Shown here: positions 55,085-64,000 of the stretch, piece by piece
Layout of the letters: every line of letters begins with the position of its first letter
Numbering within the stretch: position 1 is the stretch's first letter
From: Planococcus sp. 107-1
GTDB lineage: Bacteria; Bacillota; Bacilli; Bacillales_A; Planococcaceae
Assembly (NCBI RefSeq): GCF_021513255.1
Contig: NZ_CP090977.1
Coordinates: 1,364,001-1,428,000 of the forward strand
Direction: 5' to 3'
DNA: 64,000 nucleotides
Position numbers and translations under genes: made by a program
Notes under the pieces: generated by a model
Seen by the model: only the letters and a program-made list of their open reading frames with translations
What the model was told of the DNA's origin: nothing
Database searches by the model: none

Positions 55085-56452
55085 ATGCATACATTAGTAG
55101 TCGGGGTGAATTATCGCTCTGCACCAGTGGAAATCAGAGAAAAACTGTCGTTTATCGAGACTGAACTTCCACAAGCGATGCAAGCGTTAAAAGAGCAAAA
55201 AAGCATATTGGAAGATGTCATCGTATCGACCTGCAATCGGACAGAGATCTATGCAGTCGTCGATCAGCTTCACACCGGCCGTTATTATGTGAAGCAATTC
55301 TTGGCGGATTATTTTGGCCTTCCGCAAGAGTCATTTTCCCAATATTTATTTGTCTATGAACAAGAAGAAGCGGTTGAGCATTTGTTCCGCGTAACTGCCG
55401 GCATCGATTCGATGGTGCTCGGGGAAACTCAGATCCTTGGACAGGTCCGGAACAGTTTCCTGGCTGGCCAAGAGTACGGGACGACGGGAACGGTTTTCAA
55501 CCAATTGTTCAAGCAAGCAGTGACGCTGGCAAAACGTGCGCATTCAGAAACAGCGATCGGCGAGAATGCCGTATCGGTTTCGTATGCAGCAGTGGAACTC
55601 GGCAAGAAAATCTTCGGCAGCTTGAAAAACAAGCATGTCGTGATTTTAGGTGCCGGGAAAATGGGCGAACTGGCGATTAAGAACTTGCAGGGCAGCGGAG
55701 CTAACCACGTGACGGTCATCAACCGTACGTTCGAGAAAGCGGAAGCTGTAGCAGAGAAATTTGAAGGCAAAGCGTTGCCGATGAATCAATTGCAATGTGC
55801 ACTTTTAGATGCAGACATTCTCATTTCTTCAACGGGTGCAACGGATTTTGTCATCGATTTGGAATTGATGCAATACGTTGAAAAGCTCCGCAAAGGCAAG
55901 CCTTTATTCATCGTCGACATTGCGGTGCCGCGTGATATCGATCCGCGTATCGGTGATTTGTCCAATGTCTTTTTATACGACATCGATGATATGCAAGGAA
56001 TAGTTGAAGCGAATTTGGCTGAGCGTGAACGCGCAGCTGGGCAAATCATGGCGATGATCGGGCAGGAGTCGAATCAGTTCAATGATTGGCTGGCGACGCT
56101 TGGTGTAGTTCCAGTGATTTCGGCATTGCGCCAAAAAGCATTGGCGATCCAGTCGGAAACTATGGCGAGCATTGAAAACAAAATGCCGGACCTGACAGAC
56201 CGTGAAAAGAAAATCCTCAACAAACACACAAAATCGATCATCAATCAATTATTGAAAGACCCGATTTTGCAGGCGAAAGAAATGGCTGGTGCGCCAAAAG
56301 CGCGTGAGCAGCTCGAACTGTTCCAGCAGATTTTTGGAATTGAAGAGGAAGTCGAAGCAGAAATCCAGAAGCAGACGGCAGCTGTTAAACCAAAAGCGGC
56401 CGCACCTTCTAAACAAGCAGAGCAACAGGAAATTCCCGGATATTCATTTTAA
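55085..56452 (+). CDS. hemA: Glutamyl-tRNA reductase
   Basis: First committed step of the C5 haem pathway. Catalytic Cys50 in [19 protein letters not shown]-binding [13 protein letters not shown], and the dimerisation helices at the C-terminus. Length 455. Heads hemA-hemX-hemC-hemD-hemB-hemL. A perfect Per box lies in the 390-base upstream gap, which otherwise holds the 21-nt array 4. Confidence 0.96.
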   Translation: MHTLVVGVNYRSAPVEIREKLSFIETELPQAMQALKEQKSILEDVIVSTCNRTEIYAVVDQLHTGRYYVKQFLADYFGLPQESFSQYLFVYEQEEAVEHLFRVTAGIDSMVLGETQILGQVRNSFLAGQEYGTTGTVFNQLFKQAVTLAKRAHSETAIGENAVSVSYAAVELGKKIFGSLKNKHVVILGAGKMGELAIKNLQGSGANHVTVINRTFEKAEAVAEKFEGKALPMNQLQCALLDADILISSTGATDFVIDLELMQYVEKLRKGKPLFIVDIAVPRDIDPRIGDLSNVFLYDIDDMQGIVEANLAERERAAGQIMAMIGQESNQFNDWLATLGVVPVISALRQKALAIQSETMASIENKMPDLTDREKKILNKHTKSIINQLLKDPILQAKEMAGAPKAREQLELFQQIFGIEEEVEAEIQKQTAAVKPKAAAPSKQAEQQEIPGYSF

Positions 56453-56536
56453 GCTTTCTGAAAGAGGCGTTTTCGAATCTATATGTTAAAATGTAGATAC
56501 GAAACGCCTTTAACTATGGAAACGAAGGGGAATAGG

Positions 56537-57367
56537 ATGGCTGATATAACAATGGCAAGGCTGCACGAAGCTATGGTTATTCTATATGCTGTCAGCCTTG
56601 TTTTTTATTTTATCGATTATTTATATAAAGAGAAAAAAGCCAGCCGCATTGCCATGACGTTGCTCGGGATTGTTTGGGTTTTGCAGACTGTGTTTTTAGT
56701 GCTGTATATTATTGAAACGCAGCGCTTTCCAATATTGACCCTTTTTGAAGGGATCTATTTTTATGCGTGGCTGCTCGTGACTTTGTCACTTGTCCTTCGC
56801 ATATTTTACCGCTTCGATTTTGCGGTATTTTTCATCAACATCATCGGATTTATCTTTATGACCATCCATACATTCGCGCCGGTCCAGATTGAACGGTCAC
56901 CGGTGGGTGAATCGCTCGTTTCTGAGCTATTGCTGATTCACATCACGTTTGCCATTTTGTCTTATGTGGCGTTTTCACTGTCCTTCGTCTTTTCAGCGCT
57001 TTACATGATTTTGTACCGCTTGCTGAAAAAGAAAAAATGGACGAAACAGTGGAGCAATCTGCCATCGCTTGGGCAAGCGGAGCTCGGCATGACAATTTCG
57101 ATACTGGTCGGCATTTCTTTGCTGTTTGTATCGCTCGTGCTTGGGCTTCAATGGGCAGTCATTTCGCTGAATGAATTCTCGCTCTTCGACATGAAGATCG
57201 TCGGGTCCTTCATTTTGCTGCTCGTCTACAGCTGGATTCTATACCGCAACCGCAAAGGTTCACTTAGCGGCATGCCGTATGCGATGGCCCATATTTATGC
57301 ATTTTTATTATTATTGATCAATTTCTTTTTAGGAAGTCGGTTATCTGAATTTCATTTCTGGTATTAA
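56537..57367 (+). CDS. hemX: HemX, membrane protein of the hemA operon (CcsA-like)
   Basis: A 276-residue protein with eight predicted membrane helices. It belongs to the cytochrome c assembly (CcsA/HemX) family; in B. subtilis HemX lowers the amount of HemA. ATG 56537 follows GAAGGGG; the upstream in-frame start at 56483 lacks a good site. It lies between hemA and hemC as usual. Confidence 0.92.
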   Translation: MADITMARLHEAMVILYAVSLVFYFIDYLYKEKKASRIAMTLLGIVWVLQTVFLVLYIIETQRFPILTLFEGIYFYAWLLVTLSLVLRIFYRFDFAVFFINIIGFIFMTIHTFAPVQIERSPVGESLVSELLLIHITFAILSYVAFSLSFVFSALYMILYRLLKKKKWTKQWSNLPSLGQAELGMTISILVGISLLFVSLVLGLQWAVISLNEFSLFDMKIVGSFILLLVYSWILYRNRKGSLSGMPYAMAHIYAFLLLLINFFLGSRLSEFHFWY

Positions 57368-57384
57368 AGAAGGGTAGGATTCAA

Positions 57385-58314
57385 ATGAGAAAAATTATTG
57401 TAGGTTCAAGAAGAAGTAAACTTGCGTTGACGCAAACGAATCAGTTTATCGAAAAATTAAAAGCGGCAGGTGCGCCGTTTGAATTTGAAATAAAAGAAAT
57501 CGTGACAAAAGGCGACCGAATTCTTGACGTGACGCTTTCTAAAGTTGGAGGCAAAGGCTTGTTTGTTAAAGAAATTGAACAAGCGCTCTACAATAAAGAA
57601 ATCGACTTTGCAGTCCACAGCATGAAGGATATGCCATCTGTTCTTCCGGAAGGCCTTGTCATTGGCTGTATCCCGGAACGTGAAGATCCACGTGATGCTT
57701 TCATTTCAAACGATCACGTGAAGTTTATGGACCTTCCAATTGGAGCAGTTGTCGGAACTAGCAGCCTGCGCCGCAGTTCCCAATTGCTATTGCTGCGTCC
57801 GGACCTTGATATCCAGTGGATCCGCGGAAACATTGATACACGCCTGGCGAAATTGCATTCAGGCGATTTCGATGCAATCTTGCTGGCTGCTGCCGGACTA
57901 AAGCGCATGGGCTGGAAAGAAGACATCGTGACGGAATTTTTGGAAGTTGAAGAATGCCTTCCTGCAATCGGCCAAGGTGCGCTTGCTATCGAATGCCGCG
58001 AAGAAGATACGGAATTGCTTGCGGAATTGGCAAAACTTAATGATGAGAACACAGCGCTTGCAGTTAATGCAGAACGCAAATTCTTAAAAGATATGGACGG
58101 CAGCTGCCAAGTGCCGATTGCCGGCTATGCAACGGTTTCTGAAGGAGAAATTTCATTTACTGGTTTGATTTCATCGCCTGATGCTGAGCAAGTGTTCAAA
58201 GAAACAGCTATCAGCCGCGATCCGATCGAAGCAGGCCGTACGGTAGCTGAAAAAATCAGTTCACAAGGCGGCTATGAGTTGATCCAAAAAGTAAAAGCTG
58301 AGAGCAATGTCTGA
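57385..58314 (+). CDS. hemC: Porphobilinogen deaminase
   Basis: Polymerises four porphobilinogens into hydroxymethylbilane. It begins [20 protein letters not shown]; the dipyrromethane cofactor is attached to Cys241 in [13 protein letters not shown]. Length 309. It overlaps hemD by 8 bases. Confidence 0.97.
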   Translation: MRKIIVGSRRSKLALTQTNQFIEKLKAAGAPFEFEIKEIVTKGDRILDVTLSKVGGKGLFVKEIEQALYNKEIDFAVHSMKDMPSVLPEGLVIGCIPEREDPRDAFISNDHVKFMDLPIGAVVGTSSLRRSSQLLLLRPDLDIQWIRGNIDTRLAKLHSGDFDAILLAAAGLKRMGWKEDIVTEFLEVEECLPAIGQGALAIECREEDTELLAELAKLNDENTALAVNAERKFLKDMDGSCQVPIAGYATVSEGEISFTGLISSPDAEQVFKETAISRDPIEAGRTVAEKISSQGGYELIQKVKAESNV

Positions 58315-59026
58315 GAAGATAAACGCTTTAAAGGGTGAGACCATTGTTTTTACCGGTTCAAGAAAGCCGGAAGAAGCGGTCTTAAAAGTAGAACAATTGG
58401 GCGGCAAAGCTTTGTATTTGCCGCTTATTGAAACTTCCATTCGCCAAAGCGAAATGCCGAAGGTCCAACTATACGATTGGCTGATTTTCACGAGCGGCAC
58501 GAGTGCGGAGGCTTTTTGCCAACTGCACGTTCCGACTCAAGCGAAAATCGCCGCCGTTGGGGAAAAGACGGCTGAAACTTTAGAGCAGCATGGCTACCGT
58601 GTGGATTTTATTCCCACCGTCTATAGTGCAGATGTCTTTGTAAAGGAATTCCGGGCATTTGTCGGAAGCGATGTGAAATGCCTGTTTGTGAAAGGGACGC
58701 TTGCGAAGAGCACGATTGCTTCGATGCCGCTCCATGTTGATGAATGGACAATTTATGAGACGTCCCTTAAAATCGGCAATGCACGCACATTGATGGAAAT
58801 GAAAGGCCTGATTGTGATATTTGCCAGTCCTTCAGCTGTCTCGGCTTACCGGGAAGCAGGAGGGGATTGGTCAGGCATCCGGACGGCGGCCATTGGCCAC
58901 ATTACGGAAAACGCCATCAAACAGAATGGCGGCCATGTCGATTACCGCCCGAAAAAGTATACGTATTTAGAAGTGATCAACGAAATAGCGAAAGGGAGTT
59001 GCAATGATGACAGAATTGAATTTTAG
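58307..59026 (+). CDS. hemD: Uroporphyrinogen-III synthase
   Basis: Cyclises and inverts ring D to give uroporphyrinogen III. The family is poorly conserved; fold-typical segments are [24 protein letters not shown] and the later [15 protein letters not shown]. Length 239. It overlaps hemC at the start and hemB at the end (23 bases). Confidence 0.93.
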   Translation: MSEKINALKGETIVFTGSRKPEEAVLKVEQLGGKALYLPLIETSIRQSEMPKVQLYDWLIFTSGTSAEAFCQLHVPTQAKIAAVGEKTAETLEQHGYRVDFIPTVYSADVFVKEFRAFVGSDVKCLFVKGTLAKSTIASMPLHVDEWTIYETSLKIGNARTLMEMKGLIVIFASPSAVSAYREAGGDWSGIRTAAIGHITENAIKQNGGHVDYRPKKYTYLEVINEIAKGSCNDDRIEF

Positions 59027-59987
59027 ACGCCATCGCCGTTTGCGCGGATCGGCTAATATCCGTTCGATGGTTCGCGAAACGAGCGTACAGAAAGAAGATT
59101 TTATTTACCCGATTTTTGTAGTGGAAGGCGAAAATGTAAAAGAGGAAATTTCATCAATGCCGGGCGTATTCCATTTTTCATTGGATAGACTAGGCGAAGA
59201 ATTGGACGAAGTGGTTTCTTTAGGAATTCCTTCTGTCATTTTGTTCGGTGTGCCGAATGAAAAAGACGCTGTCGGGTCGCAAGCTTACCACGACCACGGC
59301 ATCACGCAGGAAGCGATCCGCTTCGCAAAAAATCGCCATCCGGAATTAGTGGTGATTGCCGATACATGCCTTTGCCAATATACAGACCACGGCCATTGCG
59401 GCGTGATCGAAAATGGCGTCATCTTGAACGACGAATCGCTTGATTTGCTTGCCCGTACAGCGGTGTCCCAAGCGAAAGCAGGAGCGGACATTATTGCGCC
59501 GTCGAACATGATGGACGGCTTTGTCGCAGCAATCCGCTACGGTTTGGACCAGGCTGGATTTGAAAATACGCCGATTATGTCCTACGGCGTGAAATATTCT
59601 TCCGCTTATTACGGCCCGTTCCGTGAAGCAGCGCATTCAACACCGCAGTTTGGTGACCGCAAGACTTATCAAATGGATCCGGCGAACCGCTTGGAAGCTT
59701 TGCGCGAAGCAGGCTCAGATATTGAAGAAGGTGCGGATTTCATGATCGTGAAACCGGCTCTTTCTTATTTGGACATCATCCGTGAAGTACGCGACAACTT
59801 TGATGTGCCGATCGTTGCCTACAACGTCAGCGGCGAGTATGCAATGGTCAAAGCTGCGGCTTTAAACGGCTGGGTTGACGAAAAACAGATCGTTCTTGAA
59901 ACTTTGCTCAGCATGAAACGCGCTGGAGCGGATATCTTAATGACGTATCATGCAAAAGATGCGGCACGCTGGCTGGAGGAGAAGTAA
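59004..59987 (+). CDS. hemB: Delta-aminolevulinic acid dehydratase
   Basis: Condenses two aminolevulinates into porphobilinogen. Metal-site cysteines in [14 protein letters not shown], Schiff-base lysines in [14 protein letters not shown] and [11 protein letters not shown]. Length 327. ATG 59004 lies inside hemD and is preceded by AAAGGGAG. Confidence 0.96.
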   Translation: MMTELNFRRHRRLRGSANIRSMVRETSVQKEDFIYPIFVVEGENVKEEISSMPGVFHFSLDRLGEELDEVVSLGIPSVILFGVPNEKDAVGSQAYHDHGITQEAIRFAKNRHPELVVIADTCLCQYTDHGHCGVIENGVILNDESLDLLARTAVSQAKAGADIIAPSNMMDGFVAAIRYGLDQAGFENTPIMSYGVKYSSAYYGPFREAAHSTPQFGDRKTYQMDPANRLEALREAGSDIEEGADFMIVKPALSYLDIIREVRDNFDVPIVAYNVSGEYAMVKAAALNGWVDEKQIVLETLLSMKRAGADILMTYHAKDAARWLEEK

Positions 59988-61274
59988 ATGGGATACGAAA
60001 ATTCGATTGCAGCATTTAACGAAGCGAAAAATTTAATGCCGGGCGGCGTCAACAGCCCGGTGCGTGCGTTTAAATCGGTCAATATGGATCCGATTTTCAT
60101 GGCTTCCGGCAGCGGTGCGACGATTACGGATATCGATGGCAATACGTATATTGACTATGTATTGTCTTGGGGTCCGCTGATCTTGGGCCACACGCATCCG
60201 GAAGTAGTGAAGGCGATCCAGGCAACTGCGATGTCAGGTACAAGTTTCGGTGCGCCGACTTTGCTTGAAAACGAACTTGCTAAACTTGTAATGGAGCGTG
60301 TACCATCGATTGAAATGGTGCGCATGGTTTCTTCAGGAACGGAAGCGACGATGAGTGCATTGCGCGTTGCGCGCGGCTATACCGGACGCAATAAAATCTT
60401 GAAATTTGAAGGCTGCTACCACGGCCACGGCGACAGCCTTTTGATCAAAGCGGGTTCAGGCGTTGCGACGCTTGGCTTGCCGGATTCACCGGGTGTGCCG
60501 GCTTCAGTTGCACAAAATACGATTACGGTTCCTTACAATGATTTGGAAAGCGTGAGACACGCCTTCCGTGAATTCGGCGCCGACCTTGCTGCTGTCATCG
60601 TTGAGCCGGTTGCCGGCAATATGGGAGTTGTCCCGCCGAAAGACGGTTTCTTGCAGGAGCTTCGCAATTTGACGACTGAAAACGGCACAATCTTGATTTT
60701 TGACGAAGTCATGACCGGCTTCCGCGTCGGCTATAACTGCGCACAAGGCTATTTCGGCGTAACGCCGGATATGACATGCCTAGGCAAAGTTATCGGCGGC
60801 GGGCTTCCTGTCGGTGCATTCGGCGGCAAGCGCGAAATCATGGAACAAGTGGCGCCAAGCGGTTCAATCTACCAAGCAGGGACGCTTTCAGGCAACCCGC
60901 TTGCGATGACTGCAGGGTTCGAAACTTTAAGCCGTTTAAACGAAGCGAGCTACGAAACCTTCATCGAACGCGGTGATCAGCTGGAAGCCGGTTTCCGTGC
61001 AGCAGCTGAGAAATACAACATTCCGCATACGGTGAACCGTGCGGGTTCCATGATCGGCTTTTTCTTCACGAACGAAGAAGTGGTGGATTTTGAAACAGCA
61101 AAAACATCTGATACGGCATTATTTGCCGATTACTACCGCTTGATGGCGGAAGAAGGCATCTTCTTGCCGCCGTCCCAGTTTGAAGGCATGTTCTTATCAA
61201 CTGCCCACACAGAAGAGCATATTGCGAAAACGGTGGAAGCTTTCCATAACGTATTTGCTAAATTAGCACGTTAA
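59988..61274 (+). CDS. hemL: Glutamate-1-semialdehyde 2,1-aminomutase
   Basis: PLP enzyme that makes 5-aminolevulinate. The PLP lysine is in [16 protein letters not shown] (near 267); the N-terminal [14 protein letters not shown] is the family signature. Length 428. It follows hemB with no gap after GGAGGAG. Last gene of the haem operon; spoVID/ysxE, which follow in B. subtilis, are absent. Confidence 0.97.
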   Translation: MGYENSIAAFNEAKNLMPGGVNSPVRAFKSVNMDPIFMASGSGATITDIDGNTYIDYVLSWGPLILGHTHPEVVKAIQATAMSGTSFGAPTLLENELAKLVMERVPSIEMVRMVSSGTEATMSALRVARGYTGRNKILKFEGCYHGHGDSLLIKAGSGVATLGLPDSPGVPASVAQNTITVPYNDLESVRHAFREFGADLAAVIVEPVAGNMGVVPPKDGFLQELRNLTTENGTILIFDEVMTGFRVGYNCAQGYFGVTPDMTCLGKVIGGGLPVGAFGGKREIMEQVAPSGSIYQAGTLSGNPLAMTAGFETLSRLNEASYETFIERGDQLEAGFRAAAEKYNIPHTVNRAGSMIGFFFTNEEVVDFETAKTSDTALFADYYRLMAEEGIFLPPSQFEGMFLSTAHTEEHIAKTVEAFHNVFAKLAR

Positions 61275-61284
61275 TAAAAGAAGG

Positions 61285-61325
61285 GAGCGTTCGGGTTTTA
61301 TTATTTACCCGACGCTCTTTTTTTG
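61285..61325 (+). terminator. Intrinsic terminator of the hem operon
   Basis: GAGCGTTCGGGT and ACCCGACGCTC form a stem around TTTATTATTT, followed by a T run. Confidence 0.88.
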
Positions 61326-61345
61326 TGGAATAAAAGAGGGCGGAT

Positions 61346-61471
61346 GATCATAGAATCGGGTTTTCCGCTCATAGAACGTAGAAATATGCTCATAAAAGTT
61401 TCGAAAGTGCTCATAGAAGTTCTGAATATGCTCTTAGAACTTCAAAAAGCGCTCATAGAGTTCATAGCGCT
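61346..61471. repeat. 21-nt periodic array 3 (GCTCATAGAA core, 6 units)
   Basis: Units at 61346 (GATCATAGAA), 61367, 61388, 61409, 61430 (GCTCTTAGAA) and 61451, exactly 21 bases apart. Same core as arrays 1 and 2, about 47 kb away. The first unit reads GATC in both array 2 and array 3. It lies 20 bases after the hem operon terminator. Confidence 0.94.
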
Positions 61472-61506
61472 TCTATTTTGGTGTATCATGGACAATAGCT
61501 TAAGTT

Positions 61507-62575
61507 GTGAAAGTAGGAAATTTTGTGAGACCGTTTATGTTAACTGCGTTGATCGCGATTGCTTCAGGCGCTTTATTTGAAGCCATCGGCATGTTTTTGC
61601 CGTGGCTTCTTGGCCCGATGTTCGTGCTGCTGATCCTGAATCAATTTACAAAACTGAAATTCTACTGGCCAAAAATTTTGAAAGTCGCTGGCCTAGTGCT
61701 TCTCGGGGTGCAGATCGGCTCCTCGTTTTCGCGTGAAGCCGTATTTTTGATGTGGCTCGATTTGCCGTTCATGGCCTTTCTGACGCTGTCTGTCGTGGCC
61801 ATTTCGCTGCTTCTCGGCTTGCTGTTCCGCAAGATGGCCGATGAGAGCTTAGCGACAAGTCTGCTCGGATCGATGCCGGGTGGCTTGTCACAGATGGTCG
61901 TCATTTCGGAAGATGTTAAGTCTGCGAATGTCACAGTCGTGACGATGATGCAGACTTTCCGGATCTTACTAGTCGTAACGATTGTGCCTTTTTTGACCGT
62001 ATTCCTGGATGGGCGAGAAGCTGGCGAAATCCTGTCGCAGGAATTTTCGTTTGCTCCTGTCCATTTCTTCTTGGCGATTGCTGCCGGGATCCTTGTTTAC
62101 TTCGGAATGAAAAAAATCGGATTCCCAGCGGCGGAAGTGCTCGCACCAATCCTCACAATGGCCGGCATGCAAACAATCACTGGGGAAGTATTAGTTGAAA
62201 TGCCCTACTGGCTCATTGCCATGGCGCAGATTTTCATCGGGGCAAATTTGGGGCTGCAGATGGAACAGATTCGTGAAAAAATGAACATCCGTCTTGGTAC
62301 AGCCATAGTCGTGAATAATATTTTGCTGATTGTCTTCTCGACTGGCATCGCGTACCTCTTAACGAGCTGGCTGCCAGGCTATCTATTCCTTGATTTCTTC
62401 TTGAGTGCAGCGCCCGGGGGCATGGCAGAAATGGCAATTACTGCACTTGATGCCGGAGCGGATGTGGCCTTGATCACCAGCTTTCATTTATTCCGCCTCT
62501 TTTTTTATCCTGCTCGTCGCCTCGCCGATTGTGGCCGTTATCGTGAAAAAGCTTGACGCTAAAAGCGCAAATTGA
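61507..62575 (+). pseudogene. AbrB-family membrane transporter, one frameshift
   Basis: Membrane protein with about ten helices in two repeats, each with a PGG motif (GSMPGGLSQM near 120 and AAPGGMAEMA near 302). This is the AbrB/ammonia monooxygenase-named transporter family (unrelated to the regulator AbrB); the substrate is unknown. Near the C-terminus the run of seven T at 62500-62506 has one T too many. Without it the protein ends FFILLVASPIVAVIVKKLDA and stops at 62575, about 355 residues. The start is GTG 61507 or GTG 61525, both with weak ribosome binding sites. It fills the place of spoVID/ysxE. Confidence 0.82.
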
Positions 62576-62582
62576 GTACAAT
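62553..62582 (+). promoter_or_regulatory. Probable valS promoter inside the transporter gene end
   Basis: TTGACG (62553-62558), 18-base spacer, TACAAT (62577-62582). The -35 is within the last codons of the preceding gene. Confidence 0.6.
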
Positions 62583-62599
62583 GGATTCAAGTAAATAAT

Positions 62600-62838
62600 T
62601 AATGCGTTGATGAGGATAGTAAAATGTGCGTACATTTCAGAGAGAAGGCCGCTTGGTGAAAGGCTTTCATGAACAAACATTTGAATGTCACCTCGGAGCA
62701 GTTTCCGTGAAATTCGAGTAGCGGAGACCGGATGTGAAATCCGTTATCGAACTTGAGAGCCAGGTTCTTTTTGACTTGCGCATAAAGGTGGTACCGCGAA
62801 CAACTCCTTCGTCCTTTTACAGACGAAGGGGTTTTTTT
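62600..62838 (+). promoter_or_regulatory. T-box riboswitch (valine) upstream of valS
   Basis: AGTAAAATG, AGAGAGAAGG and GGTGAAAGG mark stem I. The specifier is GTC (Val) at 62687-62689 in GAATGTCACCTCGGAG. The T-box AAGGTGGTACCGCG is at 62785-62798. The terminator (CTCCTTCGTC with GACGAAGGGG, then seven T) ends near 62838. Confidence 0.94.
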
Positions 62839-62859
62839 GTTTTCTAAATAACTTTTAAA

Positions 62860-63235
62860 AGTTGAATTAGATAACTGCAGCAGCCGATATTCCGCAAAAC
62901 AGCTTCGAAGCCATTGGCCGAAGCTTACGAGGGCAATGGCTTTGCGACAAAGTGCGCAGCACTGAAGGAGCACGTTTTTCAAGCTACGCTATTGCTGAGG
63001 TATCTTCTCCGCTGTTTTGCTCCATATCTTTGGAGAGTTTTCCAGCGCCGGCGCGCCTCAGGGCTAGCCGAAGCAATAAGACGAGTGGTTTTCTCGGCTT
63101 ATTGCGTAAGGCATGCCCAAAGCGCCGAAGCGGTTTACAAAAACTCTTCTTTTATTCCAAAGATATGACGATGAATTCGACTCTAATTTACTTTTGGAAA
63201 ACAACGCGCCACACTCAAGTCCGTACTTTAGTAAA
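62860..63235. other. Unexplained 375-nt palindrome-rich insert between T-box and valS
   Basis: No convincing gene. It contains AGCCATTG...CAATGGCT (about 62908-62940) and GCAATAAG...CTTATTGC (about 63073-63106) hairpins and a GC-rich GCGCCGGCGCGCC near 63046. It starts with ATTCCGCAAAA, similar to the core of array 4. Other T-box genes in this window have only 20-90 bases between terminator and start codon. An inserted mobile palindromic element is plausible. Confidence 0.5.
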
Positions 63236-63251
63236 AAAAGGAGGAATTTCA

Positions 63252-64000
63252 ATGACTGAACAAATGCCGACAAAGTATGATCCGCAAGGGATTGAAAAAG
63301 GCCGCTATGAGTGGTGGATCGACAACAAGTTTTTTGAAGCGAAGCCGGAAAGCGGCAAGACCCCGTATACGATTGTGATTCCGCCGCCGAACGTAACGGG
63401 GAAATTGCACTTAGGGCACGCATGGGATACGACGCTGCAAGATATCATGACGCGCATGAAACGCATGCAAGGATACGATGCCTTATGGCTTCCAGGAATG
63501 GACCATGCGGGAATTGCGACGCAGGCGAAAGTGGAAGGGAAATTGCGTGAAGAAGGCAAATCCCGTTATGACCTTGGCCGCGAAAAGTTCCTTGAAGAAT
63601 CATGGAAATGGAAAGAGGAATACGCTGGACATATCCGTGAACAATGGTCAAAACTGGGCTTAGGACTTGATTACTCCCGTGAGCGCTTCACGTTGGATGC
63701 AGGCTTATCGGATGCCGTTAAAGAAGTATTCGTAAAATTGTATGAGAAAAAACTCATCTACCGCGGCAAATACATCATCAACTGGGATCCGGCGACGAAA
63801 ACTGCTATTTCCGATATCGAAGTTATCTACAAAGATGTGCAGGGTGCATTCTATCATATGCGCTATCCACTGGCTGACGGCAGCGGGCACATCGAAATCG
63901 CGACAACGCGTCCGGAAACGATGCTTGGCGATACAGCCGTTGCGGTTCACCCGAAAGACGAGCGCTACCAGCACTTGATCGGCAAGAAAATCATTCTTCC
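63252..64000 (+). CDS. valS: Valyl-tRNA synthetase, N-terminal part
   Basis: Class I synthetase; the window ends after about 249 residues. It begins [20 protein letters not shown]; the HIGH motif appears as HLGH at residues 53-56 within [18 protein letters not shown], and [17 protein letters not shown] follows. ATG 63252 is preceded by AAAGGAGG. It runs off the window end; expected total length is about 880. Confidence 0.95.
   Translation, partial: MTEQMPTKYDPQGIEKGRYEWWIDNKFFEAKPESGKTPYTIVIPPPNVTGKLHLGHAWDTTLQDIMTRMKRMQGYDALWLPGMDHAGIATQAKVEGKLREEGKSRYDLGREKFLEESWKWKEEYAGHIREQWSKLGLGLDYSRERFTLDAGLSDAVKEVFVKLYEKKLIYRGKYIINWDPATKTAISDIEVIYKDVQGAFYHMRYPLADGSGHIEIATTRPETMLGDTAVAVHPKDERYQHLIGKKIIL

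Noticed and set aside
61323..61580. An 85-residue open frame over array 3
   Set aside because: It arises from the 21-nt repeats (regular heptads) and runs into the transporter gene in another frame.
62914..63168. An 84-residue open frame in the valS leader insert
   Set aside because: No ribosome binding site, composition like translated palindromes, and no recognisable motif.

Overview
The window reads as a chromosomal segment of a Gram-positive member of the Bacillales, most likely a Planococcus-like, non-spore-forming Planococcaceae. Gene order follows the Bacillus subtilis backbone almost throughout: polA-mutM-coaE-gapB-speD-nrdR-dnaB-dnaI-thrS-infC-rpmI-rplT, then pheS-pheT-rnhC-zapA-cvpA-polX-mutS2, lcfA-fadR-fadB-etfB-etfA-trxA-uvrC-lysC-yslB-sdhCAB, ysmA-ysmB-murI-rph-rdgB, and ysoA-tig-clpX-lonA-ysxC-hemAXCDBL-valS. 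Slots that hold sporulation or germination genes in B. subtilis (ytaF, ytxC, sspI, gerE, gerM, lonB, spoVID/ysxE) are empty or hold something else. No phage, transposase or CRISPR array is visible. The organism assignment is inference from synteny.

Layout. 1-7 kb: DNA repair and replication start-up (polA end, mutM, coaE, broken gapB, speD, nrdR, dnaB, dnaI). 7-11 kb: translation genes behind a Thr T-box and an L20 leader. 11-16 kb: small accessory genes (ysdB with a sigma-W promoter, dUTPase, M42 peptidase, a NERD protein bracketed by 21-nt repeat arrays, a regulator/membrane-protein operon). 16-21 kb: pheST behind a Phe T-box. 20.7-22.6 kb: an AT-rich three-gene minor-pilin operon. 22.7-29 kb: rnhC to the DUF350 gene. 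29-37 kb: fatty-acid oxidation operon (FadR/CcpA sites), trxA, uvrC. 37-45 kb: lysine-riboswitch-controlled lysC, succinate dehydrogenase, murI-rph-rdgB. 46-47.7 kb: tRNA-Arg followed by small accessory genes (zinc-ribbon protein, frameshifted TetR, Spx-like protein). 47.7-54.7 kb: protein quality control (tig, clpX, lonA) and ysxC. 55-61 kb: haem biosynthesis with a perfect Per box. 61.5-64 kb: a membrane transporter, a Val T-box and the start of valS.

Regulation is unusually legible: three T-boxes (Thr ACC, Phe TTC, Val GTC), a lysine riboswitch, an L20 leader with an ATT-initiated infC, CcpN-like sites at gapB, a cre box at lcfA, a long FadR-type palindrome, a Per box at hemA, a sigma-W promoter at ysdB, and an unassigned speD leader with an 8-nt anti-Shine-Dalgarno. 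The features that known families do not explain are (i) intergenic arrays with a strict 21-nt period at five places and (ii) a dispersed palindromic element whose outer stem changes sequence in a compensatory way from copy to copy.

Caution: five genes (gapB, mutS2, a TetR gene, clpX, an AbrB-family transporter) carry seven small indels, several in homopolymers, with otherwise intact family sequence on both sides. Sequencing or assembly error is the simplest explanation.
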